Origin: Trichoderma breve
Taxonomy: Eukaryota > Ascomycota > Sordariomycetes > Hypocreales > Hypocreaceae
Direction of reading: 5' to 3'
Length of the DNA: 64,000 nt
Assembly: GCF_028502605.1 (NCBI RefSeq)
Contig: NW_026611594.1
Coordinates: 327,501-391,500 of the forward strand
The notes below the pieces were generated by a model. The model ran no database searches and was not told where the DNA came from. It saw nothing but the letters and a program-made list of their open reading frames with translations. Shown piece after piece: positions 21,544 through 32,900 of the stretch. Position numbers and translations under genes: made by a program. Positions within the stretch are counted from its first letter, which is position 1. Each line of letters starts with the position of its first letter.

Positions 21544-22315
21544 CTACTGAACCTTCGCCCAAGTCATGCCTAATCTCTGGAAGAAGGAAAAAAGCGATTC
21601 TGCTGGAACGTATCCTCCGTATGTCTTTTGCCACCAAGAGGCAAAAGAACCTGGTTAGATGAATAAGTTAGGAATCTACTCAATCCGATGGACCATAGAA
21701 CTCACCAGCAGTCGGCCCAAGTTCGCCGAAACCTAAAAGCTCCAGGGCTACCGGCATCAATCGCACTAGGACTCCAAACGCAAGGAGGGAGAGCAACACT
21801 GTGGCTGCAATCTCGACGGGATGTTCCTTAACGTATTCAAATAAGTCGCTGAACGTTATTTCAGCAGCCTTGCTTGCTTGGTCGTAGGCTTCAGCCATAG
21901 CCGGGCCCATCTTCTCGCGGCCATCCCTCAGCACCTCCTCCAATTTCTTCAGGATGTTTTTGGCAAGCCATTCAGACCATCCAGTGGCGAAGACGGCGTC
22001 ATCAAGTTTCGCCGACAGCAGTGGTCCGGACTTCTCTGCAGCGAGGAGAATGTCGATGATATTTTCGGCGGTTTCCTCAACGGTGCGATGGATTGGAGGA
22101 TAAGGCGATGGCTTCTCGGTGATCACGCCGTAGGTGTGATGCGGCGAAAGAGCTGGCGCGCGGTCATTATCGCATAGACAGCACAAGAAATTCATATTGC
22201 CTTGATTTAACAACTCTAAAAGTTTAGATGATATAGAAGTAGAGTGATTGAAGGAGAGAAAGGCCAAATTCGTGGGTTGATGAATTGCATTGGAAGAAGA
22301 ATTAGGCAGCCTCAT
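21544..22315 (-). CDS. IFI6/IFI27-like small membrane protein
   Basis: The model is complement(join(21544..21650,21706..22315)), 238 aa, or 198 aa from the alternative ATG at 22195, which gives MNFLCCLCDND. The second ATG may be the better start because the first 40 residues look like translated leader. The C-terminal part is diagnostic of the fungal IFI6/IFI27-like family: a hydrophobic helix VEIAATVLLSLLAFGVLVRL, then LELLGFGELGPTAG. Splicing of a 55-nt intron (GTGAGT...ACCAG) continues this into SFASWWQKTYGGYVPAESLF and FFQRLGMTW, the family's usual continuation. Animal members sit in mitochondrial or other membranes and influence cell death; the fungal role is unknown. The middle region (ENIIDILLAAEKSGPLLSAK to AEAYDQASKAAE) is helical. 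The unspliced frame ends early in FYGPSD and hides the domain end. Confidence 0.82.
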
Positions 22316-23395
22316 GGCCTTTATTTACTTAGCCGATGCGGCTGTGTGCATGCACGTGCCTGCGAGGCAGTAACTTTACCATCATTGATTCAATCAAAAA
22401 CGCCTTGACTGGCGCTATTGCGAGCTGATGCAAGGGAATTCTGTCGGTCGCATTGAAGGCCAGTGGTCAATATGTGGGAGGCCTACAAAGGCTGGAATGT
22501 GGCTGACTTTGGAGACTTGGGGGAGCGACCCAACGAACAGCGAAGAGGGGAACCAAAATACTTTGACAGCATGAAAGAAGCCAAGTCTCTGGAGCCTGTT
22601 GCTTGGGATACTGATTCAATTGCGAGCTGATTTTTAGTTTTACTCAAACTCTGGAGACGATGGTTGGTGATTTTCGTTCCAAAATTGTAGGTACACACAA
22701 CTGCTCACCACGACCACCATACATGCATGTCGCGTCCTCCACCAAGGTTGCGAGCCACCATTAGGAGGACTGCCACCGCATCCGGCGATCCATCTTGCCA
22801 ACTGGTTGTTAATAATCATTGCTGAGTTGGTGGGTTATTTCACATGCCACCGTTTCAAAGTGTAGTCTCTGAGTATAGTTGATCTTTCGGAGTCCTCAGT
22901 CTTACGGTAATTGTCTTGATGCGCTGGGTCCCGTTGTAAAACAAGCCACCCATAAAGACTGAATCTCTTCAATGAATGAGCTAAATGACTGTGAGAAAGA
23001 TGAGATCAATGGAGATGCAGCCAGAGACGGTATGGGTGACCGCGGAATTGCGAGTCATATATCTATCGCGTTCAATGGATCGGCAGTGTTACACCTGGTA
23101 CAATAGTACTAAATGTACGCATCAAGCGGCCTCCTGCAGCTCATACTTTGTTTTAACTCTGATTTGCAGAGAGAGTCAAGTACTATGAGGTCATGATGCT
23201 GAATGAACATCATGCAGCACTCAGTTCGAGCGCAGGAGCCTGGAACTTAGACTTGACTTCCACCAAGCTGTTGAAGCAAGTTCCTACCCTGTTTTGTTTC
23301 TGGAGTTTATATCTACACGTCTAATTGTACATAGTATATCTGAAGTAGTTCTGTGCTCAGGCCCAGCAATGTCTATTACACAGGAATAAGTCTCA
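22316..23395. other. Gene-free spacer, 1.08 kb
   Basis: Only frames of 60-75 codons without recognisable content. It should include the promoter of the IFI6-like gene on the left and the 3' region of the hydrolase gene on the right. Confidence 0.35.
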
Positions 23396-24295
23396 CTATT
23401 CTGCCTTCTTCACATTGGCGAGAATCGCATCCACCATCTGTTGACGAGCTCGATGTGGTATCTCATGCCCGCAGTCTTCGATAATGACAAGCGTTGCCCC
23501 TTTAACATCATCTCTTAGAGCCTCGGCGTGCTTAAGTGGGAAAATCTGGTCCTTTGCGGCGTGAATGACAACTGTCGGACATCGGATCTGTTTGAGTAAC
23601 TCGCGCGGCCACCTCACACCCGACGCATCAGAGTGGTTATACTTGGTCCACATAGTCCCGCTCTCTTTCTCGCGGTAATATGTAATCTCAGACTCCCTTC
23701 TCGATTCAGCTTTTTCCTCCTCCGTTGGCGGCTGAGTTGCGAGAGCAAGGCCAAGTCGCATATATGATTGGATCCAACCTTCGTCATCGTCCCGGTCATC
23801 TGGAATCTCATACGCTTCGGCTAACAGCCACTGCCCCTCCAGGTGTACCCGAGGCAGGTTATCACTAGGGATCTGTTGGCGCCCAACTGGGCTCGTGAGC
23901 ACAAGAGCTAGACTTCTAACGACATCCGGCAAGCGACTAGCTGTTTGCCACGCAAGAGTTCCACCCAAACTAGTGCCAACGAGGTGCACGTTTGTGAGTT
24001 TGAGATGCTTAATGAGCCCTACGATGTCCTCGACCATGTCGTCTAGCGTATATACCGGTGTTCCGTCTGATGGCTTGGTAAAAGAGGTTGACCGGCCTGT
24101 ATCTCGATGATCAAATCGAATAATGAAATGTGGATGATCTGGAGGACTAAGGAGCCCAATAATCCAATCCGTCTTCTGTGTCATGGCACAACTGTGCCCT
24201 GAGATGAGAAGTATGGCCGTATCCGATGGGTTGCCAAATACCTGATAGCAGATCCGGCACCCGGACGGAAGTGATGTGAAAAGTTCTTCAGACAT
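23396..24295 (-). CDS. Alpha/beta hydrolase (esterase-like), 299 aa
   Basis: A single-exon alpha/beta-hydrolase. The open frame extends to 24424, but that start is a GTG; the first ATG gives MSEELFTSL at 24295. The nucleophile elbow is VHLVGTSLGGTLAW (Ser about 109), the acid lies in VVIHAAKDQIFPLKHAEAL (Asp about 247) and the base in DCGHEIPHRARQ (His about 277). An oxyanion-type loop LLISGHSCAMTQKTDW and the strand IIRFDHRDTGRS are typical. The arrangement resembles small methylesterase or lipase-like hydrolases found near polyketide and peptide genes in bacteria and fungi (RdmC-like). The cap region carries a charged segment IPDDRDDDEGW. The substrate is unknown. It lies 1.4 kb from the FAD oxidoreductase and could mark the left edge of the metabolic cluster. 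Confidence 0.88.
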   Translation of the reverse strand: MSEELFTSLPSGCRICYQVFGNPSDTAILLISGHSCAMTQKTDWIIGLLSPPDHPHFIIRFDHRDTGRSTSFTKPSDGTPVYTLDDMVEDIVGLIKHLKLTNVHLVGTSLGGTLAWQTASRLPDVVRSLALVLTSPVGRQQIPSDNLPRVHLEGQWLLAEAYEIPDDRDDDEGWIQSYMRLGLALATQPPTEEEKAESRRESEITYYREKESGTMWTKYNHSDASGVRWPRELLKQIRCPTVVIHAAKDQIFPLKHAEALRDDVKGATLVIIEDCGHEIPHRARQQMVDAILANVKKAE

Positions 24296-25703
24296 TTTCT
24301 CAAGATGTTCTCTTTGAACGGAGAATTTGCTATGGTTGGTGATTACTTTGGAAATAGAGTCGCTCTGGTTGAAGTTGTGTTTGTTTACCAACGCGACCAG
24401 CCATTTCGAATGGAAGCCAATCACATGACGGCTAATTAGAAGTGACTAAGTGACTTTCTTGCGAAGGATTAGAAGAATTGCGGGGCTTGAGATATCGCAA
24501 TGCTATCATCAAGGATATGATGTTGGTTGTGTTGATCCTGCGCTTTCGTATTGCATTATAGGCAAATTCTGGTAAGACCCTCGGATTTCTCCCAATATCC
24601 AGCCTTCGATATCTCTCTGCATATTGTCACTAACCTTCGTTCTATCTGAAAATAGACTATCCTTATTTATGGAAAACGCCTGCACCCTCTATTAAAAGCA
24701 ACGGCGATTATTTTAGATCGGACCGAGCAGGATGAGCTACACGTACGAGGTTCACTGACTGGTCGTTAGCGCCCAAGCAGTCGGTGAAAGTGATATAAAT
24801 CACCCGGGCTTTTTTGTAGGGCAACCCAATAAGTTCGCGAATCAACATCTTCAAGTTGGCATGTTTCATCAAACGTGTCAAATCGGCGCAAAGAATAGGA
24901 CTTCCGAAGATATTCACCGGAAGGATCTGAAAGAATTCACCGGAAGGATCCGAAAGACGTCTGTGCCGTGCTCCACTGAGCTTATCTCCAGATTTGCATT
25001 CACGCATTGTGGAAAATCTTCAGCCTCTGCAAATATCTTCCGATATATCCGAAGGAAGGAATAACTGAACTAACGCCTGCAGGTCTGCTTAATCCTTTTA
25101 TTCCACGTGTAATCTTGCCAGTGGTCCTCGGCGAAGATCTAAGATCCAATCTTCGACACCCACGTTGTAACGGTGGTTCTCGACTCGGGCTATCCTCATC
25201 ATCTGGTTCCAATGGAACCACATGCTCTCAGCTTTCTTGGATTCAGGCTATGAATTGGATCAAGTCAAAGATCAGCCCCTTATGTCACGATCTTGATTAG
25301 AGATGAAATGCAACATCTTCCTATTCTATCGAGCGGCCAATTAGCGCACAAAGCCGCTGACAGTTCAGCATCGATTGTATATTCAAAGAACAGGACGTCA
25401 TCAGCAATTGGTATTTAACTAAAGTCTTTTTAGGCTTAGGACTTTGCTCGATAATCACTATTGCCGAATGAGGTCTATGCTGTCTTACAGCGTCTTGTTA
25501 TGCGGTAAACTGGGAAATGCTGAGGTCAGATAAAGAGGGGACATAACAACGACACCGGCCTATTTACATACAATATATGGCGTACCGTTACTTCTTCTTC
25601 TTCTTCAAACAAATTCTCTGCAACTTGATCTAAATCGGCTTTCTTTTCAGCCTACAGTTTTTATTTTACTGTTTTCCTCATTGCTGGCTTTTTGCACCAA
25701 AGA
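24296..25703. other. Spacer with a short tandem duplication
   Basis: No gene is supported; a 99-codon minus frame at 24708-25007 lacks domain content. At about 24912-24956 a unit reading TTCACCGGAAGGATC(T/C)GAAAGA occurs twice in tandem. A CTTCTTCTTCTTCTTC run lies near 25590, within 110 nt upstream of the FAD gene; pyrimidine tracts like this are common before fungal transcription starts. Confidence 0.4.
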
Positions 25704-27464
25704 ATGTCTTCTGCAGCCACCATAAACGCTAGCGGAAAAGCTGTAAGCTCACGGTCTATTTTCCACCACTGCAGACTGCAATTGAGCCTAACAATTATAG
25801 GCTCTCATACTTCGTGAAAAGCTGGGCGCTGATAAGGTCATCCTGCCAGATGACGCTCTCCCAGATGTAGGCCAATTTGACACAACCTTTTATTTCATTG
25901 CACAGGCTGCGCAGATCGTCCCTGTATGCCGTGTTCTCCCAGTCAACGCTGCGGACGTCGCGGCAATCCTTAATATTGTCCGGGAGACCGGGGCTACTTT
26001 TGCAATTAAGTCTGGAGGTCATAACTCATACGCTTCTGGGACCAATGCGGAGAATGGAATCACTATCGACCTGAGTCGTTTTAAAGACATCACCATCTCG
26101 GATGATCGCAAGTCTGTCACCGTTGGTGCTGGCTGCAGGTTCGGCGAAATTTACGACAAGCTAGAGGCACATGGACTTGGGTGCGTTGGTGGCCGAATTT
26201 CTAGTGTCGGGGTTAGTGGACTTACTATGGGAGGTATGAATATATTTGAAAGCAAATATGCATTCACTGCCCGGTGGCTGACCTTGACCCAATAGGTGGC
26301 ATTTCTTTCTTCTCGTCCGAAAGAGGGCTTGCTTGTGACAATGTCATAAGTTACGAGGTAAGTCTTGCATCCACCATCCCTCAGCTGCCTTTGTCGATCA
26401 CTTACAGTTTCTTGAAGCTCGTTCTTGCCAATGGCCAAATTCTAAATGTCAGTGAAAAGTCGCATCCTGACCTTTTCTGGGGCATGAGAGGAGCCGGTAT
26501 CACTCTTGGTATCGTCACTCATATGGAGCTGAGAACCTTTAATTTTGGACAAATATGGGGTGGTGCCAGTGTATTCTCCCATGAAAACAAGGCTGCAGTT
26601 TTCGATGCATTCAATAAGTTTGTACACGATGGCTCAGATCCTAGTACGGAAGCTTTTATGCTATCTACCGATGCCGCAAAGGATGGTAATAGCGTATACG
26701 CTGTCATCACGTCTCACAGCAATCCGCAATCCGACACCGCGGTCTTTGACGATATTAAAAGTCTAACCCCTCTTGCCTCAACCACTCAAATTCGAAGCTT
26801 GAAAAATCTTTGTGACGAGATGGATAGTCAAAATGAGCCAGGTTTCAGGTATTTGCGTCTTGGGTGATCAAAATAAGGAGATTAATGTGCTACAAGCTGA
26901 CTACGTCTCACAGATTCCGGACCTCTTCATTGTCTGTGAAATTTAATCTATCAACGCTGGAACAGATTGATGCCTTTCATAAAGAATCTGTGGCTCTCCT
27001 AAAGGATTGCGATGGTTTCGTGCCCTCCATATTATACCAACCATTGGTCGGTTCTATGCTTCCAAAGGACGCGATTGGCAATGCGTTGGGAATCAAACCG
27101 GAAGACACACCTTTAATAAGTACGCCAGAAATGCAACATTCTACCAGTAGATGAGAGTTTACTGACACAAAATTGAATAGTTATAGCAATTCTTTGGAGG
27201 TGGACAGACGTTCAACATGATAAGATGATCTTCGACGTTGCCGATCAGTTTGTGGACAAAGTTGAGAAGGCCGCTCGGGCTCAGGGCACGTTCCACCGCT
27301 ACCAATATCTCAACTATGCAGCCAGACACCAGGATGTATACGGTAGTTATGGGGAGGAGAACATAAAGCGCCTTCTAGAGATCAAAACAAAGTATGATCC
27401 TGAAGATTTGATGTCGACACTGCGTCCAGGTATCATCCAGTTGTCGGGCTCGCAGAAGGCATGA
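25704..27464 (+). CDS. FAD-linked oxidoreductase (PCMH-type FAD-binding domain)
   Basis: The model join(25704..25742,25801..26233,26296..26357,26418..26848,26914..27119,27181..27464) gives 484 aa with every junction in frame. Family hallmarks: IVPVCRVLPVNAADVAAIL, the flavin loop AIKSGGHNSYASGT, the VTVGAGCRFGEIYDKLEAHG block, and VGVSGLTMGGGISFFSSERG, which is completed only by splicing. Then come LVLANGQILNVSEKSHPDLFWGMRGAG (partly) and the C-terminal KYDPEDLMSTLRPG stretch. Members oxidise small molecules using covalently or tightly bound FAD and are frequent in fungal biosynthetic clusters; many are secreted, but no signal peptide is visible here. Intron 3 (60 nt) is a multiple of three without stops, so unspliced mRNA would add 20 residues. 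The gene converges with the MFS gene to its right. Confidence 0.88.
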
Positions 27465-27701
27465 TGTTTTGGAGAAGGATGGTGTCTTTGGATCATGCAT
27501 TGTTCGATAGACGGCTACTTGGCAGATGAAGCAAAAAAAAAACTTTTCGTCCCTTCTACATGATGTGTAATAATGTTTATGATTGGGTATAAAAAGTGTA
27601 ATTGTATGAATCTCCGCCACGCTACACAAAATAAGCCCTGTCACCGAACTACCCTTATATACCTCTAGTGTTATGTTACTTTCCAAGCCTGTTGTAAAAG
27701 C

Positions 27702-29497
27702 TCAGTCTCGCTTCACTCCCAATTGTTTGACCATCCTTAATCCGAGCACACTTAGAACACAAACTAAAGCCATGGCGGCAAACATAGTCCAGAAGACGGC
27801 TCGATATCCAACCATGAGGGCACTAGGCGAGGCTTTGTCGGCGTCAAGAGATGCATTGGTTACGGAGGCAGCGATGAGTGAGGTGACTGTGAGGCCAATG
27901 GCGGTTCCAAGCTGTGCGCAAGTGTTGAAAACGGCTCCGCTCAAAGCCTGCATGTGTGTTGGGAAAACGTCTGACACGACGAGAAGGCCAACTGTGAAGA
28001 GGATATCGCAACTCAATGGAGCCAGAATCTACATGAAGTTAGAGACAGATCGTTTTCCCATAAGATGTTCCAAGCAATAGACGGTATTCTTGACGAGTAA
28101 TCACTCACCTGGGCAAAGAAAGCATCGTACCAATATGGCCAGCTGGGTTTGATCAGGGCCATAAGAAGAGGCGCAACTGTGCTAAGAGTGGAGGAGATGA
28201 GTACAGACCACATGACAGGCATACGGTTTACAAAGATCCCGGTCGATATGTTGGTTAGTGCTCCAGAAATAAGAGACGGAAGAATCTGGAGTGAAGCATG
28301 CAGCGCCGATTGAATCTGTACTTGCTGGAAGCTGATGAAAAGGTCAATTCGTAGCCCTGCGAGGACTGTTGCTAGTGACCGATGACTTACAGCAGACTGC
28401 TATACAATTCCATGCAGTTACAAACAGCCGTGGTGAGTAGTACCATCAGGCAACAACTGGTGAACACCCAGTTTCTCCATAGAGAGTTGGGGATAAGCGC
28501 ATTGCGCTGGTGCTTTTCCTGGTATTGCATCCATCCTATAAATACTAAGATAAAGATAGCACTAATTACTAGAAGAATAATGGTAGACGCCTTGTGAATA
28601 CTGTGGATGTCGGCAGACAAGATTCTGAAGCCCTGAATTAGCTACGCCGAGGAATAGTAAACCGGAGAGAGATCCGTACGCTAGAACATAAGACAGCATC
28701 GCCAAACTTGCAGTCCCAACGAATGCACCGATGATGTCAACCTCTTTCAGAATTCTAGACCAAACCGATGTTCTTGGACGAACAACGACTTTTGGCAACG
28801 TCCAAACACCGACCAAGAATAATGCGAAAGTGGTGGCTGCGGCAAGGTAAAATGCCGCCCTCCAGCCGGTGCTATCAGCAAAAACGCCGCCAAGGACGAG
28901 CCCAAGAGAGAATCCGATCGGACCAGCGAAGCCCAAGCATGCAAAGCCTAGGTTGCGCGGCCTTCCTTCCTCCAAGTTGGTCGAGATAATGGAGACAGAC
29001 GAAGGAACAATGATGGCGTTTGTGATACCCTGCAAGGCACGAAACGCAATCAATTGGCCACCGGTTTGGGCTAAACCGCAGGCCATCGCTGAGACGGCAG
29101 CAGCGAAGGCCCCGATCAAGCTCATAGTTTTGGTGCCTATCACGTCGGTGATAGAACCAGCCAGTAACAGACACGAACCTGCAGTCAGGTAGAAGACGGA
29201 GGTAGGCCAGACAAGAAGTCCCTCGTCGATATGCAAGGACGCCGCCATGGCTGGTAGGCCGACAACGACAACACCATTGCAGAAGCTGCTGAAGAGATTC
29301 AAGCCCAAGAGCTGAGCAACAACAAAACTAGCTCGAGCTTTCGAGTGGATGATGAGCGTTTCGCCGTCCTCTGCTGGTATGGCGGACGAAGAGTCTCCCG
29401 ACGGATCATGCAATGCTTCAACTGGTGCCGATGCAGGGAGGCCACTGACAGGCTGGAGCTCTACCGATTGTAATTTCGTAAGTACTTGTGTTGCCAT
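27702..29497 (-). CDS. MFS transporter 1 (DHA14-like drug/H+ antiporter)
   Basis: The model complement(join(27702..28028,28109..28331,28391..28624,28680..29497)) gives 533 aa. The frame runs to 29569, but the first ATG is at 29497 (MATQVLTKL). The N-terminal 55 residues are cytosolic and low complexity, followed by about 14 hydrophobic segments. Family features: FSSFCNGVVVVGLPAMAASL, VWPTSVFYLTAGSCLLLAG, FRALQGITNAIIVPSSVSII, and after splicing SYVLAILSADIHSIHKAST. Then NALIPNSLWRNWVFTSCC, MELYSSLLFQQVQIQSAL, and the last exon LFTVGLLVVSDVFPTHMQAL. Introns are 55-80 nt. These proteins export drugs or metabolites across membranes. As the neighbour of the FAD enzyme and NRPS-like gene it is a candidate product exporter or self-protection pump. 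The substrate is unknown. Confidence 0.9.
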
Positions 29498-29979
29498 TTT
29501 GCAAATATGTACCACAGGATCGATGTGATTTATTCGAGTTTCTGAGGTTGTGAAAATGTGAGTCAACAATTCCTGGGCGCTGTCGGCCCTAGCAGGCTAG
29601 ATCCATGTCGTCTTGCAACCGGCTAATTACTCATGATTGTTGGTTCCATGTTATCAATTGTGACTACGTGTGGATGCACTCATGCAAGAATATGCGGTTG
29701 GTCAGCTTGCCTTGGGCAGCCACTGAGTATTTTGCTGGGTATGCCAACACTTTGGACTCTTCTATCTATTAACTTAATCTACGCAATTAAACACCTCGAC
29801 GCTGAAGTAATTGACCACAATAGCATCGCCACAAATTTTGTGATCTACCTTGCAAGATGCGTTCATATTGGATACATGTAGCTTAGCCCTGGGGCCTCGA
29901 TGTATGGAGTAAGGTTCGTCGAAATGCGTTTGAGTTTTTTGAGATGACCTCGAAGGCAGGGGTTTAGTTTATCTTCGCT
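29498..29979. other. Spacer between MFS gene and NRPS-like gene
   Basis: A 480-nt region with no supportable gene. It holds the promoter of the MFS gene and the 3' region of the NRPS-like gene, both on the minus strand. An 82-codon plus frame (29633-29881) is not convincing. Confidence 0.35.
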
Positions 29980-32900
29980 TCAATACCTCAACTTGGATCG
30001 ACTAATAATCGCATGGTAATGTTTTGCCTGGGCACTTCCGATGACTCTTCTTTGTGCCAGATGTTCATCGTCGTCTGCGGAACTGTCGGTATCGCTACTC
30101 GATGGATAACTCCAGTTAGCGGGTGAAGAGTTTAGAGACCCCTCTTCGACCGGAAGGACGATGAACTGGATGCTGTAAAGGTACTCTACAGAGCGTCGGA
30201 CTGCCGCCTCAATCTCGCCTAAGGTATTAGATTCTTCCGTTGACCTGATCTTGACTTCTTCGGCCGTTATTCTATCGCCAAGGGCCGGCCCCAAATGTAG
30301 CTGAATGGCCCACAGCGGGTGGGCTTCTTTGTCTTGATCAACATCAGCATTGGCTTGAGCAATCCATGAATCCCAATCTAATTGTTTAAGGGCTATTCGA
30401 GCTTGCGACTGGATAGCATTCCAGAATTCTCTAACAGGTAGACCGCGGCTCATATCATGGAATACCTTAGTAGGGTCCAATATTCCAGTTTCTCGATCAT
30501 CCTCGCTGCTGGGACTGGAACAGCCGCTGTGAATGGACCTGGGAGGGGTCATAGGTCCGGAAGCACTTTTGGGTACTCCAAGCTGCGCTTGGCAAGCCAC
30601 ATATTTTGCGACATAAGTGACCTCTGCTATATCCAGCCAATAGTCTGGCGGGTCAGAAGGAAAGCATCCCATGCGAACTGCTCCGGCGACCAACCTCCAA
30701 ATATAGTCGTCTGTGTTGGAAAGACCAGCCACTTGATCGCCAATTATGTAGCCAGGTTTGATAACCATGAAGGTTCGGCCCGTATTTGCCGGCTCCCTCT
30801 CATCCTCCCGTGTGGAAGAAGGGTGGACGACTTCGTTGTATAGGCGGCCCGCGGCTAGTGTTAGTTGCTCCGACACATATTTGGCCTGGCTATATCCTTC
30901 CGCTTCGTTGAGAGCTCGTAGGTACTCTTGATCTGACTGGTGAAAGCCTTGTTTGATGCCACCAGAGATGAAGATGAAAGTTCGAAGGCGTTGAGACTGG
31001 AGAGCCGCCTCTAATAAGTGGAAGGTTGAGATGACGTTTGCCTTTTCCAAGACGTCGTAGCTAGCACTATAATTCACAACAGCGCCGTTGTGTATGATTG
31101 TGTCGATATTGGACACCTTTGCCCAATTTTCTTCTTGTAAGCCCAACCGTGGTTCGGCCAAGTCTCCTAACCAGACTTCAATGCGAGAGAATGCACTCTC
31201 CTTCCACCACCCTGCAGTAACTGCGACTTCGCGAACCCGTTCTCGGGCAATTTCAATGTTCGCTGCCCGTACTATGATGATAATATTTCTCACTTGGCGG
31301 CTGTTGAACAGTTCGCCTAAAATATGTGTTCCCAGATATCCAGTTGCACCTGTTAGCAATACCCGGGAGCCCCGACTTCCCAGGGAATCCGTGCTCGGAA
31401 GATTTATAGATATACTTCCAAGTCGTGTTATCCAACCTTCCAGACTTGTAGATATATCCATATGTGGCTCATCGACTATTTGGCCATTTTTGTGATACTC
31501 CACCAGTGTTGCTAGATGTTCAATCGTAGTCTCTCGACGCAAGAGTTGCGGTACTTGTATGCTCAGCTTGAACTCTATCCTTAATGCCTTTGAGAGGACA
31601 ATAGCACTAAGAGAGTCTCCACCGTATTGAAGAAAGCTTATGTTTGTGTAAACCACAGCCGCGTCCAATCCCAAAGTTTCCGCCCAAAGGCGCTGAAGAG
31701 CCACTTCAGTATCATTGTGAGGCAAAATACAAGCTTCTTGTGGAAAGATACGGCATGACATCAAATCTTGACTAGATATCTGTGATGCCAAAGAGCGCAA
31801 AAGTTTTCTGTTAATTTTTCCGGACGGAGTATATGGTACTTCGGACAGCTGGAAATATAGAGATGGCGTCATATAGTCAGGAAGAACGGCCCGTAGAGAA
31901 CGATCAATCTCTGCTTGAAGGCCCTGTAACAATGTGTCTGGCGCATAAAGATTTATACTTGGTAAGTCTGTTGATGTGGCTAGATGTTTCTGTGGCAAGG
32001 ATTGGGATTGAAGCTCGAGTTGACATTCCAAGTATAAAAAACAGGCAATGCTGGCATTTTCGCTATTTTGGTTGGGTATTATAGACTCAACGAGTACTTC
32101 TTTCACTCGGACCGGCGATTCCATGGCTCCTGATTGAAGGTAACTCCAGATACGGAACTCGATCGCACTCAGATCGACACGTTGGCCACGTATTTTGACC
32201 ATGGTATCCTTGCGGCCGATATAATCGAAAGTCCAGTCTCGGTTGCTTCGCACAAGATCTCCTGTCTTATACAGCCTGCCCCGTCGGCCCGTAGCACAGG
32301 CATGACCGTCAGTTAGCCATGCGGGATCAACAACAAAGACTGTTTCTGTTTGCCCTGGCGCATTCAGATATCCCATTGTCAACATTGGACTCTCCACCAA
32401 CAATTCCCCCACTTCACCGAACCCACAGAGAGCATCTGTGTTCTCAGGCTGGACCACCCAACAGTTCCCGGGATGCTTAGATCTTATCTGTGAAGATGCC
32501 GAGTTCTCCTTGATTAAAGGCGCAAGAGAAACGATAGGGCACTCCGTTGCTCCGTACCAATTGAATAGAGAAATACCCATGTCAAGTAAAGGACTAATTC
32601 GTGATGTGAGTGCCTCACCCGTAAGCACAACCAATTTGATCGGCGTCGAGATAATGCCCTCAACCAACGCAGACATTACTATAGATGGAGTGGTACAAAT
32701 ACAATTGGCTTGCATTGTGTTGATGGCTGCGACGAGATTATTTAGTCTCTCTGTCTCTGAGGGGATACAGAGACATCCACCAGCAACCAGAGTCATGAAT
32801 GTCTCATGGAGGCTTATATCGAATGAGTATGAGGAAAACTGGAAAAGCCGGGAACTTAGTCCAAGCTGGAGGATTTGCGATCCGCATACCGCAGAAGTCG

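Noticed and set aside
29497..29569. Longer N-terminus for MFS transporter 1
   Set aside because: The extension begins at a non-ATG codon; the first ATG is at 29497.
30457..30843. 128-codon plus-strand frame inside the NRPS-like gene
   Set aside because: It is antisense to the reductase domain, whose motifs are unmistakable on the minus strand.
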